Positions 19,108-26,971 of a stretch of 64,000 bases of DNA are shown one piece after another. The notes below the pieces were generated by a model that saw nothing but the letters and a program-made list of their open reading frames with translations, did not search any database and was not told where the DNA came from. Origin of the DNA: Adlercreutzia wanghongyangiae (GTDB lineage: Bacteria; Actinomycetota; Coriobacteriia; Coriobacteriales; Eggerthellaceae); contig NZ_JAYMFF010000002.1 of the NCBI RefSeq assembly GCF_035989245.1, positions 434,001 through 498,000 on the forward strand, given 5' to 3'. Each line of letters begins with the position of its first letter. Within the stretch, counting starts at the first letter, position 1. The translations under genes were made by a program, and so were the position numbers.

Positions 19108-21021
19108 ATGCTCTCCGTTGATATTGAAAAGCTGTATCCCGCGGCGAAGACGCTGGTGAAGGCCCATGCGGCCAGTCGTATCCATGCGAAGGACGCCACG
19201 CTGTACGATTTTTCCGCCGATGCCCAGGCCTGTGCCGAGAAGTACATGGGCTGGGCCGATCTGGCAAGCCAGCCCCAGTGCTCGCTGGACGAGGTGCGCG
19301 CTTTCGCCGACGAGGCGGTGGCCTCCGGTATCGATACGGTTATCCTCATTGGCCAGGGTGGTTCCACTCAGGCGCCCATGACCATCACGAAGTACAACAA
19401 GCAGGATAAGAATCGTGTGTCGTTCAAAACGCTGGACTCCGATTCGCCGGTGCGCGTGCGCGAGATGCTAACGGGATGCGACCCCGAGAAGACCCTGGTG
19501 ATCATCTCGTCGAAGAGCGGGTCCACCATCGAGCCCCGCATGCTGCTTGAGGCCGTGCGCGCCTCGTTTGACAAGACCCTGGGCGAGAACACGGTGAAGC
19601 ACCTGGTAGCTGTTACCGACCCGGGTTCCGACCTGGAAGCCCAGGCCCGTGCCGAGGGTTGGTGCGCGGTGTTCCCCGGCGAACCTACGGTGGGCGGCCG
19701 TTTCTCGGCGCTTTCCGTCTTCGGCCTTCTGCCCGCCGCGTTGGCCGGCATCGATCTGGATGCGTTCATGGCCCATGCCGTGGAGGCGGAGGAGGCCTGC
19801 AGCGAGGACGCCATCGATAACCCGGCCATCAACCTGGCGGCATTTCTGTACGACAATTACCTGAAGGGCCGTAACAAGTTCTCGTTCCTCACGCCGAAGC
19901 GCGGGCGCGTGCTGGGTCTGTGGATCGAGCAGCTGGTGGCTGAGTCGCTGGGCAAGGAAGGCCAGGGTATCCTGCCGAACATCGAGATCGATTCGCTGCT
20001 GCTGACCGAGGACCCGGGCGACCGCAGCATCATCATGTACCAGACCAAGACCGACCTGTGGGACGAGAGCCGCAACTTCGAGATGAGCTTGGCCTACATC
20101 GACAACGCCATTCCGCGTTTGAACTACCGCATCGATTCGGTGGAAGAGCTGGCTGAGCATTTCGTGATGTGGGAGTATGCCATCGCCATGTGCGGCTACC
20201 TGATGCAGGTATGCCCCTTCGATCAGCCTGACGTGGCGTCGGCCAAGGCCGAGGTGACGGAAATCCTGAAGAACGGCCAGCCTGATCCGCACTTTACCGA
20301 GGTGTTCACCGAGAGCGTGGATATGGGTCGTGTGGAGGTAACCTTTGCGCCTATGTTCGAGGGCTGTGAGGATTTGCATGAGACGCTGTACGCGCTGCTG
20401 TCCTCCATTCAGCCGGGTGACTTCTTCGCGCTGAACGCATTTCTGCCGTTTACGGGCGAGGGGCGCCGCGAGGCCATCGAGACCATTCGCCACGGGGTGG
20501 CGGAGTCGTTCAACGTGGTGTCGTGCCTGGAGGTGGGTCCGCGCTACCTGCATTCCACGGGCCAGCTGCAGAAGGGCGGCCCGAACATGGGCGTGTACCT
20601 GATTCTGTCGGCTGACGAGCTGAAGGACATTCCGCTGCCGGAGGGTGCCGCGGCCGCCAGCTTGGGCGATTTGGCGAAGGCCCAGGCTGCGGGCGATCTC
20701 ATTACCCTGGCTAAGCGCGGCCGTCGCTGCGTACACCTGCACCTGCCCGATAACTCGGGTGTGACCCTGCGCCTTTTGGCCCAGGTGGTGGAGGACGTGA
20801 TCGCTGACATTCTGACCGACCGTGCGCTTGCCGAGGCTGCTGCCATCGCTGAAGACGAAGAGCTGGCTGAGGCGACCGCCGTGGTGGAAACCGCTGCCGC
20901 CAGCGAGGCTGCCGTGGCTGGCGAGTTCTCCGACGCGGCTGAAGATGCCGATGCGGAAGGGGAGGTTGTGGAGGCCCCTGCTGAGACGGGTGCTGCGGCT
21001 GCAGAAGAGGCTGACGTGTAA
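19108..21021 (+). CDS. pgi: Glucose-6-phosphate isomerase with acidic C-terminal extension
   Basis: A 637-aa isomerase interconverting glucose-6-phosphate and fructose-6-phosphate in glycolysis. ATG at 19108 follows AGAGGAAG. Sugar-phosphate-binding motifs are clear: IGQGGSTQAP, IISSKSGSTIEP, the glutamate in GQGILPNIE and the GPRYLHSTGQLQKGGPN block with the C-terminal lysine and histidine region. The sequence resembles the isomerase half of transaldolase-PGI fusions and the long actinobacterial PGIs rather than the 450-aa Bacillus type. About 65 residues of Ala/Glu/Asp-rich tail follow residue 570 (AEAAAIAEDEELAEATAVVE and onward). This tail is low complexity, has no known role and is the odd feature here. 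Confidence 0.92.
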   Translation: MLSVDIEKLYPAAKTLVKAHAASRIHAKDATLYDFSADAQACAEKYMGWADLASQPQCSLDEVRAFADEAVASGIDTVILIGQGGSTQAPMTITKYNKQDKNRVSFKTLDSDSPVRVREMLTGCDPEKTLVIISSKSGSTIEPRMLLEAVRASFDKTLGENTVKHLVAVTDPGSDLEAQARAEGWCAVFPGEPTVGGRFSALSVFGLLPAALAGIDLDAFMAHAVEAEEACSEDAIDNPAINLAAFLYDNYLKGRNKFSFLTPKRGRVLGLWIEQLVAESLGKEGQGILPNIEIDSLLLTEDPGDRSIIMYQTKTDLWDESRNFEMSLAYIDNAIPRLNYRIDSVEELAEHFVMWEYAIAMCGYLMQVCPFDQPDVASAKAEVTEILKNGQPDPHFTEVFTESVDMGRVEVTFAPMFEGCEDLHETLYALLSSIQPGDFFALNAFLPFTGEGRREAIETIRHGVAESFNVVSCLEVGPRYLHSTGQLQKGGPNMGVYLILSADELKDIPLPEGAAAASLGDLAKAQAAGDLITLAKRGRRCVHLHLPDNSGVTLRLLAQVVEDVIADILTDRALAEAAAIAEDEELAEATAVVETAAASEAAVAGEFSDAAEDADAEGEVVEAPAETGAAAAEEADV

Positions 21022-21040
21022 ATCGCAAGGGTTCTTCTGC

Positions 21041-21155
21041 GCAGGATTTTTCGATAGGAAGAGCCTTGGCGATGCTTTAGATGCCAAAATGGTCGAGATT
21101 TTACGATAGGGAGAGTCGTTTTTGAATTCGGGCTCTCCCTATCGTAAAATCCTGC
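21041..21155. repeat. Three copies of a 25-bp unit; two form a 19-bp perfect inverted repeat
   Basis: GATTTTACGATAGGGAGAG at 21097-21115 is exactly complementary to 21133-21151 across a 17-base loop. A third copy, two mismatches in 25 from the outer unit, lies in direct orientation at 21041-21065. The hairpin follows pgi by 75 bases and has no T tract. Origin unknown: a mobile-element remnant or an RNA structure are both possible. Confidence 0.65.
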
Positions 21156-21248
21156 ACAAGAACATCTCTTCCGCCTACAAAGTGCACGGCATCTTCCCGC
21201 GACCTTTTGGCTGGACAATTCGCCCTGGTGAATTACGGACGGTCCCCG

Positions 21249-21277
21249 TTGAAAGTCGCGTTGTATTACACTACACT
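21249..21277 (+). promoter_or_regulatory. Promoter of the toxin-like small ORF
   Basis: TTGAAA, a 17-base spacer and TACACT form a good housekeeping-type promoter. Predicted transcription starts about 40 bases before the small ORF at 21325. Confidence 0.5.
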
Positions 21278-21324
21278 TGCGCGCACGGACGAGCGGACTG
21301 CTTCTTTCGTAGGAAGGAGCAGCT

Positions 21325-21408
21325 ATGTACGTTAGCTGGATGGAGCTCTTGACGTTTTGTTTGGTTAGCGTAGCGGTGATCGAGTTGACGTCCCGCAAGC
21401 GGCAGTAG
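21325..21408 (+). CDS. 27-aa membrane peptide resembling type I (holin-like) toxins
   Basis: Short ORF with a strong Shine-Dalgarno (AAGGAG, six to seven bases before ATG). The peptide starts MYVSWMELLTF, has one hydrophobic helix of about 17 residues and ends in TSRKRQ, a basic tail. This layout (Met, aromatic start, single helix, cationic end, under 35 aa) is typical of the putative holin-like/TxpA-Fst class of type I toxins in Gram-positive bacteria. It has its own promoter and a downstream hairpin. The antitoxin RNA was not identified. Homology is judged by pattern only. Confidence 0.55.
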   Translation: MYVSWMELLTFCLVSVAVIELTSRKRQ

Positions 21409-21414
21409 TCGCGC

Positions 21415-21437
21415 GGGCGGCAATGAAAAAGCCGCCC
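21415..21437. terminator. Hairpin downstream of the small toxin-like ORF
   Basis: GGGCGGC pairs with GCCGCCC around AATGAAAAA, seven bases past the small ORF stop. There is no T run on the plus strand. It could end the toxin mRNA or belong to an antisense transcript. Confidence 0.4.
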
Positions 21438-21565
21438 CTCGCATAGGAAGAACGGCTCTTCATCACATTAGCTGGATAATGCGAAGCAGTCGTGCCCGGT
21501 TGCAGCGGGCTTTCCGCTTGTCCGTAGTATATCGCGCAATGAGGCGCAAAGCAAGGGAGCTGCTC

Positions 21566-24343
21566 ATGATCGACGCGGTTGACATTCACGTGAAGGGCAT
21601 TGTGCAGGGGGTGGGCTTCCGCCCCTTTGTGTATCGGATGGCGAAGAAGTACCTCATCAACGGCTGGGTGCTGAATGCGGCCGACGGGGTGTACATTCAC
21701 GCCGAGGGCGAGAGCAAACTCGTCGATGAGTTCATCATGGAGCTGTCGGACAACGCGCCGGCCGCCTCGAAGGTGGAGGAGATCGACATCAAGGAAGTGC
21801 CCCTGGAAGACTTCGACAGCTTCGAGATTCGCTTCTCTGACGACGATGCGGTGGAAGAGACCACGCTTGTGTCGCCCGATCTGGCCACGTGCGAGGACTG
21901 CGCGGCCGAGCTGTTCAACCCGAACGACCGCCGCTACCGCTATCCGTTCATCAACTGCACGAACTGCGGCCCGCGCTTCACCATTATCGATCACTTGCCC
22001 TACGACCGCGCAGCCACGTCCATGGCGGCCTTTCCCATGTGCGAGAAGTGCGCTGCTGAGTACGCCGACCCGCTGGACCGTCGCTTCCACGCCCAGCCCG
22101 ACGCCTGCTTCGAATGCGGGCCCCATGTGTCGTTTGCCTGGCGGCAAACGAACGAAGCCTCGCTGACTTTCTTGGGCGAACCTATATTCAACGAGAATGA
22201 TATTGAAATAGTTGGAGGCTTCAACATCGTGTGGGGCAAAACGCGCGAGGAGTCCGATGCTATTTTCGCGGCGGCGGTGGAGATGCTGCTGGCGGGGAAG
22301 ATTCTGGCCGTAAAAGGATTGGGCGGCTTCCACTTGGTGTGCGACGCGAACAACGTCGAGGCCGTGGCCGAGCTGCGCCGCCGCAAGCGCCGCGACGGGA
22401 AGGCGCTGGCTGTGATGGCCCAGGCCATGGGCGATGTGCAGGCGCTTTGTCATGCGGGCGAGGAAGAGGAGGCGGTGCTGACTGGCTCGGCGCGGCCCAT
22501 TGTTCTGCTGCGCAAACGAGCCGACGGCGCTATCGGGGAAGGCGTGGCCGATGGCCTGTCGGAGCTGGGCGTGATGCTGCCCTACACGCCGGTGCAGCAT
22601 CTGTTGATGCACGACTTCGCCGAGGCTTGGTATGCGGCCAACCCGCAGGTAGTCGAGGCTGGCAATGAACCCGGTCGCCAGGTGCCGCTGCTGGTGATGA
22701 CCTCGGGCAACGTGCACGACGAGCCCATCTGCATCGCCGACGAGGAAGCCCGCGAGAAGCTGGCCGATATCGCCGATGCCTTCCTGGGGAACAACCGTCC
22801 CATTCTCACCCGCTTCGATGACTCGGTGGTGAGATTGGTCCAGGTCGGAACTCAGGGCGGCCTGAAGGCCGCCCCTACGGACGGCGGCGACGCGGTGAGC
22901 CCCTCTTCTGCGCCAGACTCCCACCCTGTGATGGGCCCCTCTCCCGTAGGGGACGGCTTAAGCCGTCCTGCGGCGGTGGATGCGAGGCAATCGGATACGC
23001 TTGTCGGCGAAAAGCCCGCCTACGCCGTCCAGTTCCTGCGGCGCGCCCGGGGTTTCGCTCCGGTGCCCCTTTCCGTGGCCGCTGCCTCTGAGGGTTCGGC
23101 CGAGGGCAAGGCAGCGGAAGGGGCCGTGTCGGTGGCGGCCGACGGGGCGCAGCCGAAGGCTGGCGTCATCTTTGCGGCCGGCCCCGAGCAGAAGAACACC
23201 TTCACGCTGCTGCGCGGCACCGACGGCTTCGTATCGCAGCACATCGGCGATGTGGAGAATGCCGACACCTACGACGCATGGCTGGCCACCAAGGACCGCT
23301 TCGAGAGCCTGTTTGAGATGGAACCCGCGGCTGTGGCCTGCGATTTGCATCCCGAGTACTTGACGAGCAAGTGGGCTCACCATCAGGCGCTGCCGGTGAC
23401 TGAGGTGCAGCATCACCATGCTCACATCGTGTCGGTTATGGCCGAGCACGGCTTGACTGATGCGGTCTGCGGCATCGCCTTCGACGGCACGGGCTACGGG
23501 GTCGATGGCGCTATCTGGGGTGGCGAAGTGCTGCTGGCGAACCGCTCCAATTTCGAGCGCTTCGCGAACTTCGCCTATGTGCCCATGCCGGGCGGGGCTG
23601 CGGCCATCAAGCACCCCTTGCGCATGGCCTACGGCGTGCTGTGGGCTTACGATTTGCTCGACCACCCGGCCGCCGAGACGGCGCTGGCGCCTTTGGGCGA
23701 CGAGGCCGAGGTGTGCGACACCATGATCGAACGCGGGTTGAACACGCCGATGACCTCCTCGGTCGGGCGTCTGTTCGACGCGGCCAGTGCGCTTCTGGGC
23801 GTGTGCACGACCCCGAGCTACGAGGGCGAGGGGGCCATTCTGCTGGAAGCGGCCATGGAAGCGGTCGGGGCCGATGCTCCTGGGGCTGCGGCGGCGGAAG
23901 AAGCTGCCGGCGTGGTGGACGATGACGAGTTGGCCGCCCGTGAGCGCTATGCCGTCACGGCTCAGAAGAACGTCGCCACCGAGACGAGCACTGCCGAGGA
24001 CACCTCGGTGCTGCTGCTGGATGCCGAGCCCACCTTCCGGGCGCTGCTGGACGATCTGGAGGCCGGCGTGCCCGTATCGGTTATCGCGCGGCGTTTCCAC
24101 GACGTCATGGTGAGCGCCATTGTGATGGCGGCCGAGCTGGTGCGGGCTCTGTACGGTATTTCCACCGTGGTGCTTTCTGGCGGTGTGTTCATGAACCGCT
24201 ACCTGCTTGAGCGTACGCTGCCGGCTCTGGCCGAGGCGGGCTTCACGGCCGCCATTAACCGCGATCTGCCCCCCAACGACGGCTGCATCTCGCTCGGCCA
24301 GGCGGTTGTCTGCTCTGCTCACCCTGCGGGACGAGCGGACTAG
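21566..24343 (+). CDS. hypF: Carbamoyltransferase HypF (hydrogenase maturation), enlarged by repeat-derived insertions
   Basis: A 925-aa enzyme that makes thiocarbamate on HypE from carbamoyl phosphate, the source of cyanide ligands in [NiFe] hydrogenases. ATG at 21566 follows GGGAG. Order of domains: acylphosphatase (1-95, VKGIVQGVGFRPFVYR); two CxxC-x18-CxxC zinc fingers (110-185, starting CEDC and CEKC); YrdC-like domain (about 215-410, AVKGLGGFHLVCDA); Kae1-like carbamoyltransferase domain (about 530-925) with HHHAHIVSVM and VLSGGVFMN. HypF is usually 750-780 aa. Extra segments are a linker at residues 189-208 and about 60 residues at 422-485; both contain copies of the dispersed repeats. 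A third extra, acidic stretch lies in the Kae1 domain. The last codons (HPAGRAD) also run into a repeat. Confidence 0.95.
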   Translation: MIDAVDIHVKGIVQGVGFRPFVYRMAKKYLINGWVLNAADGVYIHAEGESKLVDEFIMELSDNAPAASKVEEIDIKEVPLEDFDSFEIRFSDDDAVEETTLVSPDLATCEDCAAELFNPNDRRYRYPFINCTNCGPRFTIIDHLPYDRAATSMAAFPMCEKCAAEYADPLDRRFHAQPDACFECGPHVSFAWRQTNEASLTFLGEPIFNENDIEIVGGFNIVWGKTREESDAIFAAAVEMLLAGKILAVKGLGGFHLVCDANNVEAVAELRRRKRRDGKALAVMAQAMGDVQALCHAGEEEEAVLTGSARPIVLLRKRADGAIGEGVADGLSELGVMLPYTPVQHLLMHDFAEAWYAANPQVVEAGNEPGRQVPLLVMTSGNVHDEPICIADEEAREKLADIADAFLGNNRPILTRFDDSVVRLVQVGTQGGLKAAPTDGGDAVSPSSAPDSHPVMGPSPVGDGLSRPAAVDARQSDTLVGEKPAYAVQFLRRARGFAPVPLSVAAASEGSAEGKAAEGAVSVAADGAQPKAGVIFAAGPEQKNTFTLLRGTDGFVSQHIGDVENADTYDAWLATKDRFESLFEMEPAAVACDLHPEYLTSKWAHHQALPVTEVQHHHAHIVSVMAEHGLTDAVCGIAFDGTGYGVDGAIWGGEVLLANRSNFERFANFAYVPMPGGAAAIKHPLRMAYGVLWAYDLLDHPAAETALAPLGDEAEVCDTMIERGLNTPMTSSVGRLFDAASALLGVCTTPSYEGEGAILLEAAMEAVGADAPGAAAAEEAAGVVDDDELAARERYAVTAQKNVATETSTAEDTSVLLLDAEPTFRALLDDLEAGVPVSVIARRFHDVMVSAIVMAAELVRALYGISTVVLSGGVFMNRYLLERTLPALAEAGFTAAINRDLPPNDGCISLGQAVVCSAHPAGRAD
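22132..22190 (+). repeat. Deleted copy of the intercistronic repeat inside hypF
   Basis: The sequence has the leading hairpin (GTTTGCC...GGCAAAC, then GAACG) joined directly to the family's 3' end, GCCTCGCTGACTTTCTTGGG and GCGAACCT. The central part is missing. It is in frame and encodes residues about 189-208 between the zinc-finger and YrdC domains. Confidence 0.6.
22854..22970. repeat. REP/BIME-like divergent pair inside the hypF coding region
   Basis: GGGCGGCCTGAAGGCCGCCC followed by CTACGG (22854-22880) and CCCGTAGGGGACGGCTTAAG followed by CCGTCC (22943-22970) are inverted copies of the unit found at 4086-4189 and 26878-26955. Both are translated in frame in hypF, in a spot where other HypF proteins pass directly from the DDSVVR motif to the LRRARG motif. 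Confidence 0.7.
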
Positions 24344-24550
24344 CCGATGCTGCGGTTCCGGCAGGCACCTGGCCTTGCGCTTCAGATCTTTCCCTCGCGG
24401 CGCGAAGGCCGCCGGTTCTGATCGGCATTGCCGCTCAGAACGCGCCCTCTCGGGCGCATAGAAAGTGCCGAATAGGCCACTGGCCTATTCGCTCATGCAA
24501 AATTCCAGGCACCTGTCGAAACCTCGCTGACTTCCTTGGGCGAACCTGCG
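24315..24550 (+). repeat. Intercistronic structured repeat, copy A (hypF-hypC)
   Basis: It starts in the last codons of hypF with an imperfect hairpin. The shared core begins GATGCTGCGGTTCCG, GCAGGCACCTGGCCTTGC, and closes with TTCCAGGCACCTGTCG and CCTCGCTGACTTCCTTGGGC, GAACCTGCG. This copy is the longest (core 24345-24550) because of extra internal hairpins, for example GAATAGGCC/GGCCTATTC. hypC starts 37 bases after it. Confidence 0.75.
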
Positions 24551-24586
24551 ACAATAAAAATAAGAAAAGATTTAAAGGAGTAGCGT

Positions 24587-24832
24587 ATGTGCTTGGCAAT
24601 TCCGGCGAAGGTGGCGGCCCTGGAAGAGGGGAATCTGGCCACGGTAGATATTCTGGGCGTGACCCGCGAGATCTCCGTCGACCTGACGCCCCAGGCGCAG
24701 GTGGGCGACTATGTGCTCGTGCACGCTGGCTTCGCCATCGAGGTGGTCGACGAGCAGTTCGCGCTGGAGACCATCGAGTTGGTGAGGCAATTCCCCGAAC
24801 TGGCCGACCTGGACACCCAGCCGGCGGCGTAG
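24587..24832 (+). CDS. hypC: Hydrogenase maturation chaperone HypC
   Basis: An 81-aa HypC/HupF-family protein. It begins with the invariant MCLAIPAKV, whose Cys2 (after Met removal the N-terminal residue) binds the Fe(CN)2CO precursor with HypD and delivers it to the hydrogenase large subunit. The conserved GDYVLVHAGFAI motif is present near residue 45. AAAGGAG lies seven bases before the ATG. It follows hypF after a structured repeat and precedes hypD by two bases. Confidence 0.97.
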   Translation: MCLAIPAKVAALEEGNLATVDILGVTREISVDLTPQAQVGDYVLVHAGFAIEVVDEQFALETIELVRQFPELADLDTQPAA

Positions 24833-24834
24833 CC

Positions 24835-25926
24835 ATGGACGCAATGCAGCAGGAGCTGAGGGCGTTTAAGGATCCCACGCTGGCGCGGGGGCTCATCGAG
24901 TCTATCCAAGCGCTGGCGCCCGAAAGTGCCACGCTGATGGAAGTGTGCGGCACCCACACTGTGGCCATTGCGCGCAACGGCATCCGCGGGCTCATGCCCG
25001 AGGGCGTGCGTTTGGCGTCGGGCCCGGGTTGCCCTGTGTGCGTGACGAGCAACCACGACATCGACAAGGTGATCGCGCTGGCCCGCGTGCCGGAGGTGAC
25101 CATTGCCACGTTCGGCGACATGACCCGCGTGCCTGGCTCCACCTCCAGCCTGCTGGCCGAGCAGGCGTCGGGCCGCTCGGTGGAGATCGTCTACTCGCCG
25201 TTGGACGCCCTGCGCCTGGCGAGCGAAAGCCCCGACCGCCAAATCGTGTTCGTGGGGGTGGGCTTCGAGACCACCACGCCGCTGGTGGCCATGGCTGTGA
25301 AGCGCGCGAAGGCCATGGGCCTTAAGAACTTCACCGTGTACGGCGCTCACAAGAATATGCCGGGCGCGCTGGAGGTCATCATCAACGACCCGGCCCTGAA
25401 GCTGGATGCGCTCATTCTGCCGGGGCACGTGTCCACCATCATCGGCGCCGAGCCGTACCGCTTCCTGGCCGAGAAGTACGGCATCCCGGGCGTCATCACC
25501 GGGTTCGAGCCGGTGGACGTGCTGCAGGGCATCGCCATGATCATGCGGCAGCTGCACGAGGGGCGCGCCGATATTGAGATCGCCTATGCGCGCGGCGTCA
25601 TGCCCGAGGGCAACCCGGTGGCGCTGGCCGCCATCGACGAGGTGTTCGAGACCTGCTCCGCCACGTGGCGCGGCTTGGGCGAGATTCCCGGCAGCGGCTA
25701 CCGCATCCGCGAACAGTTCGCCGACTTCGATGCCATGCGCCGCTTCCAGCCGGACGTGGAAGAGGTGCGCGAACACACGGGTTGCCGCTGCGGCGACGTG
25801 CTGCGCGGCATTATGGCCCCGAGCGATTGCCCGCTGTTCCGGAAGGTGTGCACGCCAGAAAACCCCGTGGGCCCCTGCATGGTCTCCAGCGAAGGCAGCT
25901 GCGCCGCGTACTATCGCTATTACTAG
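24835..25926 (+). CDS. hypD: Hydrogenase maturation protein HypD
   Basis: A 363-aa iron-sulfur scaffold that, with HypC, assembles the Fe(CN)2CO group. Family motifs are intact: MEVCGTHTVAIARNGIR (active Cys), GPGCPVCVT, GFETTTPLVA, and the C-terminal 4Fe-4S cysteines in TGCRCGDVLRG, DCPLF..VC and GPCMVSSEGSCAAYYRY. The ATG two bases after the hypC stop gives the usual length. hypE, which should complete the system, does not follow in this window; neither do hypA, hypB or hydrogenase structural genes, so they must be elsewhere. Confidence 0.97.
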   Translation: MDAMQQELRAFKDPTLARGLIESIQALAPESATLMEVCGTHTVAIARNGIRGLMPEGVRLASGPGCPVCVTSNHDIDKVIALARVPEVTIATFGDMTRVPGSTSSLLAEQASGRSVEIVYSPLDALRLASESPDRQIVFVGVGFETTTPLVAMAVKRAKAMGLKNFTVYGAHKNMPGALEVIINDPALKLDALILPGHVSTIIGAEPYRFLAEKYGIPGVITGFEPVDVLQGIAMIMRQLHEGRADIEIAYARGVMPEGNPVALAAIDEVFETCSATWRGLGEIPGSGYRIREQFADFDAMRRFQPDVEEVREHTGCRCGDVLRGIMAPSDCPLFRKVCTPENPVGPCMVSSEGSCAAYYRYY

Positions 25927-26020
25927 TTCCGTTCGCCCTACGGGACGAACGGACGGGTCGACGCTGCGGTTTCGACAGGCACCTGTCGAACCCACGCTGA
26001 CTCCCTTGGGCGAACCTGTG
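25927..26020 (+). repeat. Intercistronic structured repeat, copy B (short form)
   Basis: It begins directly at the hypD stop with a hairpin (CCGTTCG/CGAACGG). The core (25957-26020) has GACGCTGCGGTTTCGACAGG, then CACCTGTCG and CACGCTGACTCCCTTGGGCG, AACCTG. The central 90 bases present in copies C and D are missing, as if lost by recombination between the two CAGGCACCTG boxes. Confidence 0.72.
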
Positions 26021-26025
26021 ATGAG

Positions 26026-26328
26026 ATGAAGATGGAGAATAATACTCACTATATATATGTGCTGGAATGTGCCGATGGGTCGCTGTATACGGGGTATGCG
26101 GTGGATGTGCAGGCGCGCTTAGCGGTGCACAACGCCGGGAAGGGCGCCAAGTACACCCGTGCCCGCCTGCCCGTGAGCCTGCTCGCCTACGCCGAGTTCG
26201 AGACCAAGCACGATGCCATGCACGCGGAATACGTTTTCAAGCAGTTGTCCCGCAACGAAAAGGACGCCCTGCTGGCGCGGGCGTCCCATAGTTCGTTCGA
26301 GGAAGCGTTGCGGGATATTCTGGTTTAG
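26026..26328 (+). CDS. GIY-YIG nuclease-domain protein (UPF0213/YhbQ family)
   Basis: A 100-aa single-domain protein. The GIY-YIG core is visible as YIYVLECADGSLYTGYA at residues 9-25, with a basic helix (VQARLAVHNAGKGAKYTRAR) and the catalytic-type Glu in the helix MHAEYVFKQLS. Stand-alone members such as YhbQ are thought to act in DNA repair or damage processing. No good Shine-Dalgarno is seen; the start could be this ATG or the one two codons later. Its stop overlaps the convergent YqeY gene stop. Confidence 0.9.
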   Translation: MKMENNTHYIYVLECADGSLYTGYAVDVQARLAVHNAGKGAKYTRARLPVSLLAYAEFETKHDAMHAEYVFKQLSRNEKDALLARASHSSFEEALRDILV

Positions 26329-26768
26329 CTCAGCTTCCCGCCCAGCTCCTTGGCGGCGGCCGCCTTGTCGAAGTTGCCACCGGTGCGCTTCGTGAGCTCG
26401 CCCATCACGCGGCCCATCTCCTTCTTCGAGGTGGCGCCGGTATCGGCCAGCACCTCGCTGATAAGCGCGACCAGCTCGTCGCCTTCCACCTGTTTCGGCA
26501 GGTAGCCCTCCAGAATGGCCACCTGCTCGGTGAGGGTGTCGGTGCGCTCCTGGTTGTTGCCGGCCTTGATGGAGCCGTCCAGCGTCTCCTTCGTCTGCTT
26601 GATCACGCGCTTCAACATGGCGTCCACGTCGGCTTCGGTCACGTCGCGGCGCTCGTTCACCTCGATGGCCTTGAGCTCGGTGTGCACCTGGCGCAGAATG
26701 TCGCGGCGATGGTTGTCGCGCGCCTTCATGGCCGCCTTGATCTCGTCTTGCAGCTGCTGGTATTCCAT
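26325..26768 (-). CDS. GatB/YqeY domain protein
   Basis: A 147-aa protein of the YqeY family, related to the tRNA-binding tail domain of the GatB amidotransferase subunit; cellular role poorly known. The start MEYQQLQDEIKAAMKARD is set by AAAGGA upstream. Helical motifs RRDILRQVHTELKAIEV and the C-terminal KKEMGRVMGELTKRTGGNFD are typical. Unusually, eight C separate the Shine-Dalgarno from the ATG (plus-strand G8 at 26769-26776), so slippage there would change ribosome spacing. Confidence 0.9.
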   Translation of the reverse strand: MEYQQLQDEIKAAMKARDNHRRDILRQVHTELKAIEVNERRDVTEADVDAMLKRVIKQTKETLDGSIKAGNNQERTDTLTEQVAILEGYLPKQVEGDELVALISEVLADTGATSKKEMGRVMGELTKRTGGNFDKAAAAKELGGKLS

Positions 26769-26877
26769 GGGGGGGGCAGTCCTTTCGTTGGGAAGCGTTT
26801 GCCCCATTATAGCGCTCCGCGAAAACCCGGAGGGAGCTTTGGGTGTTCCGCTTTGACGAAGATGGTGTGATGCGTCT

Positions 26878-26955
26878 CCCGTAGGGGGCGGCTTCAGCCG
26901 CCCCGATCGAGTGCGGCTGCTTTGATGGAGGGCGGGCTAAAGCCCGCCCCTACGG
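26878..26955. repeat. REP/BIME-like convergent pair between yqeY and the ABC operon
   Basis: CCCGTAGGGGGCGGCTTCAG with CCGCCCC (26878-26904) faces GCGGGCTAAAGCCCGCCCCT with ACGG (26931-26955). Same arrangement as 4086-4189. It lies 17 bases past the stop of the ABC permease, so it may cap that transcript's 3' end. Confidence 0.7.
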
Positions 26956-26971
26956 AAAGTTGAGGGATGAG

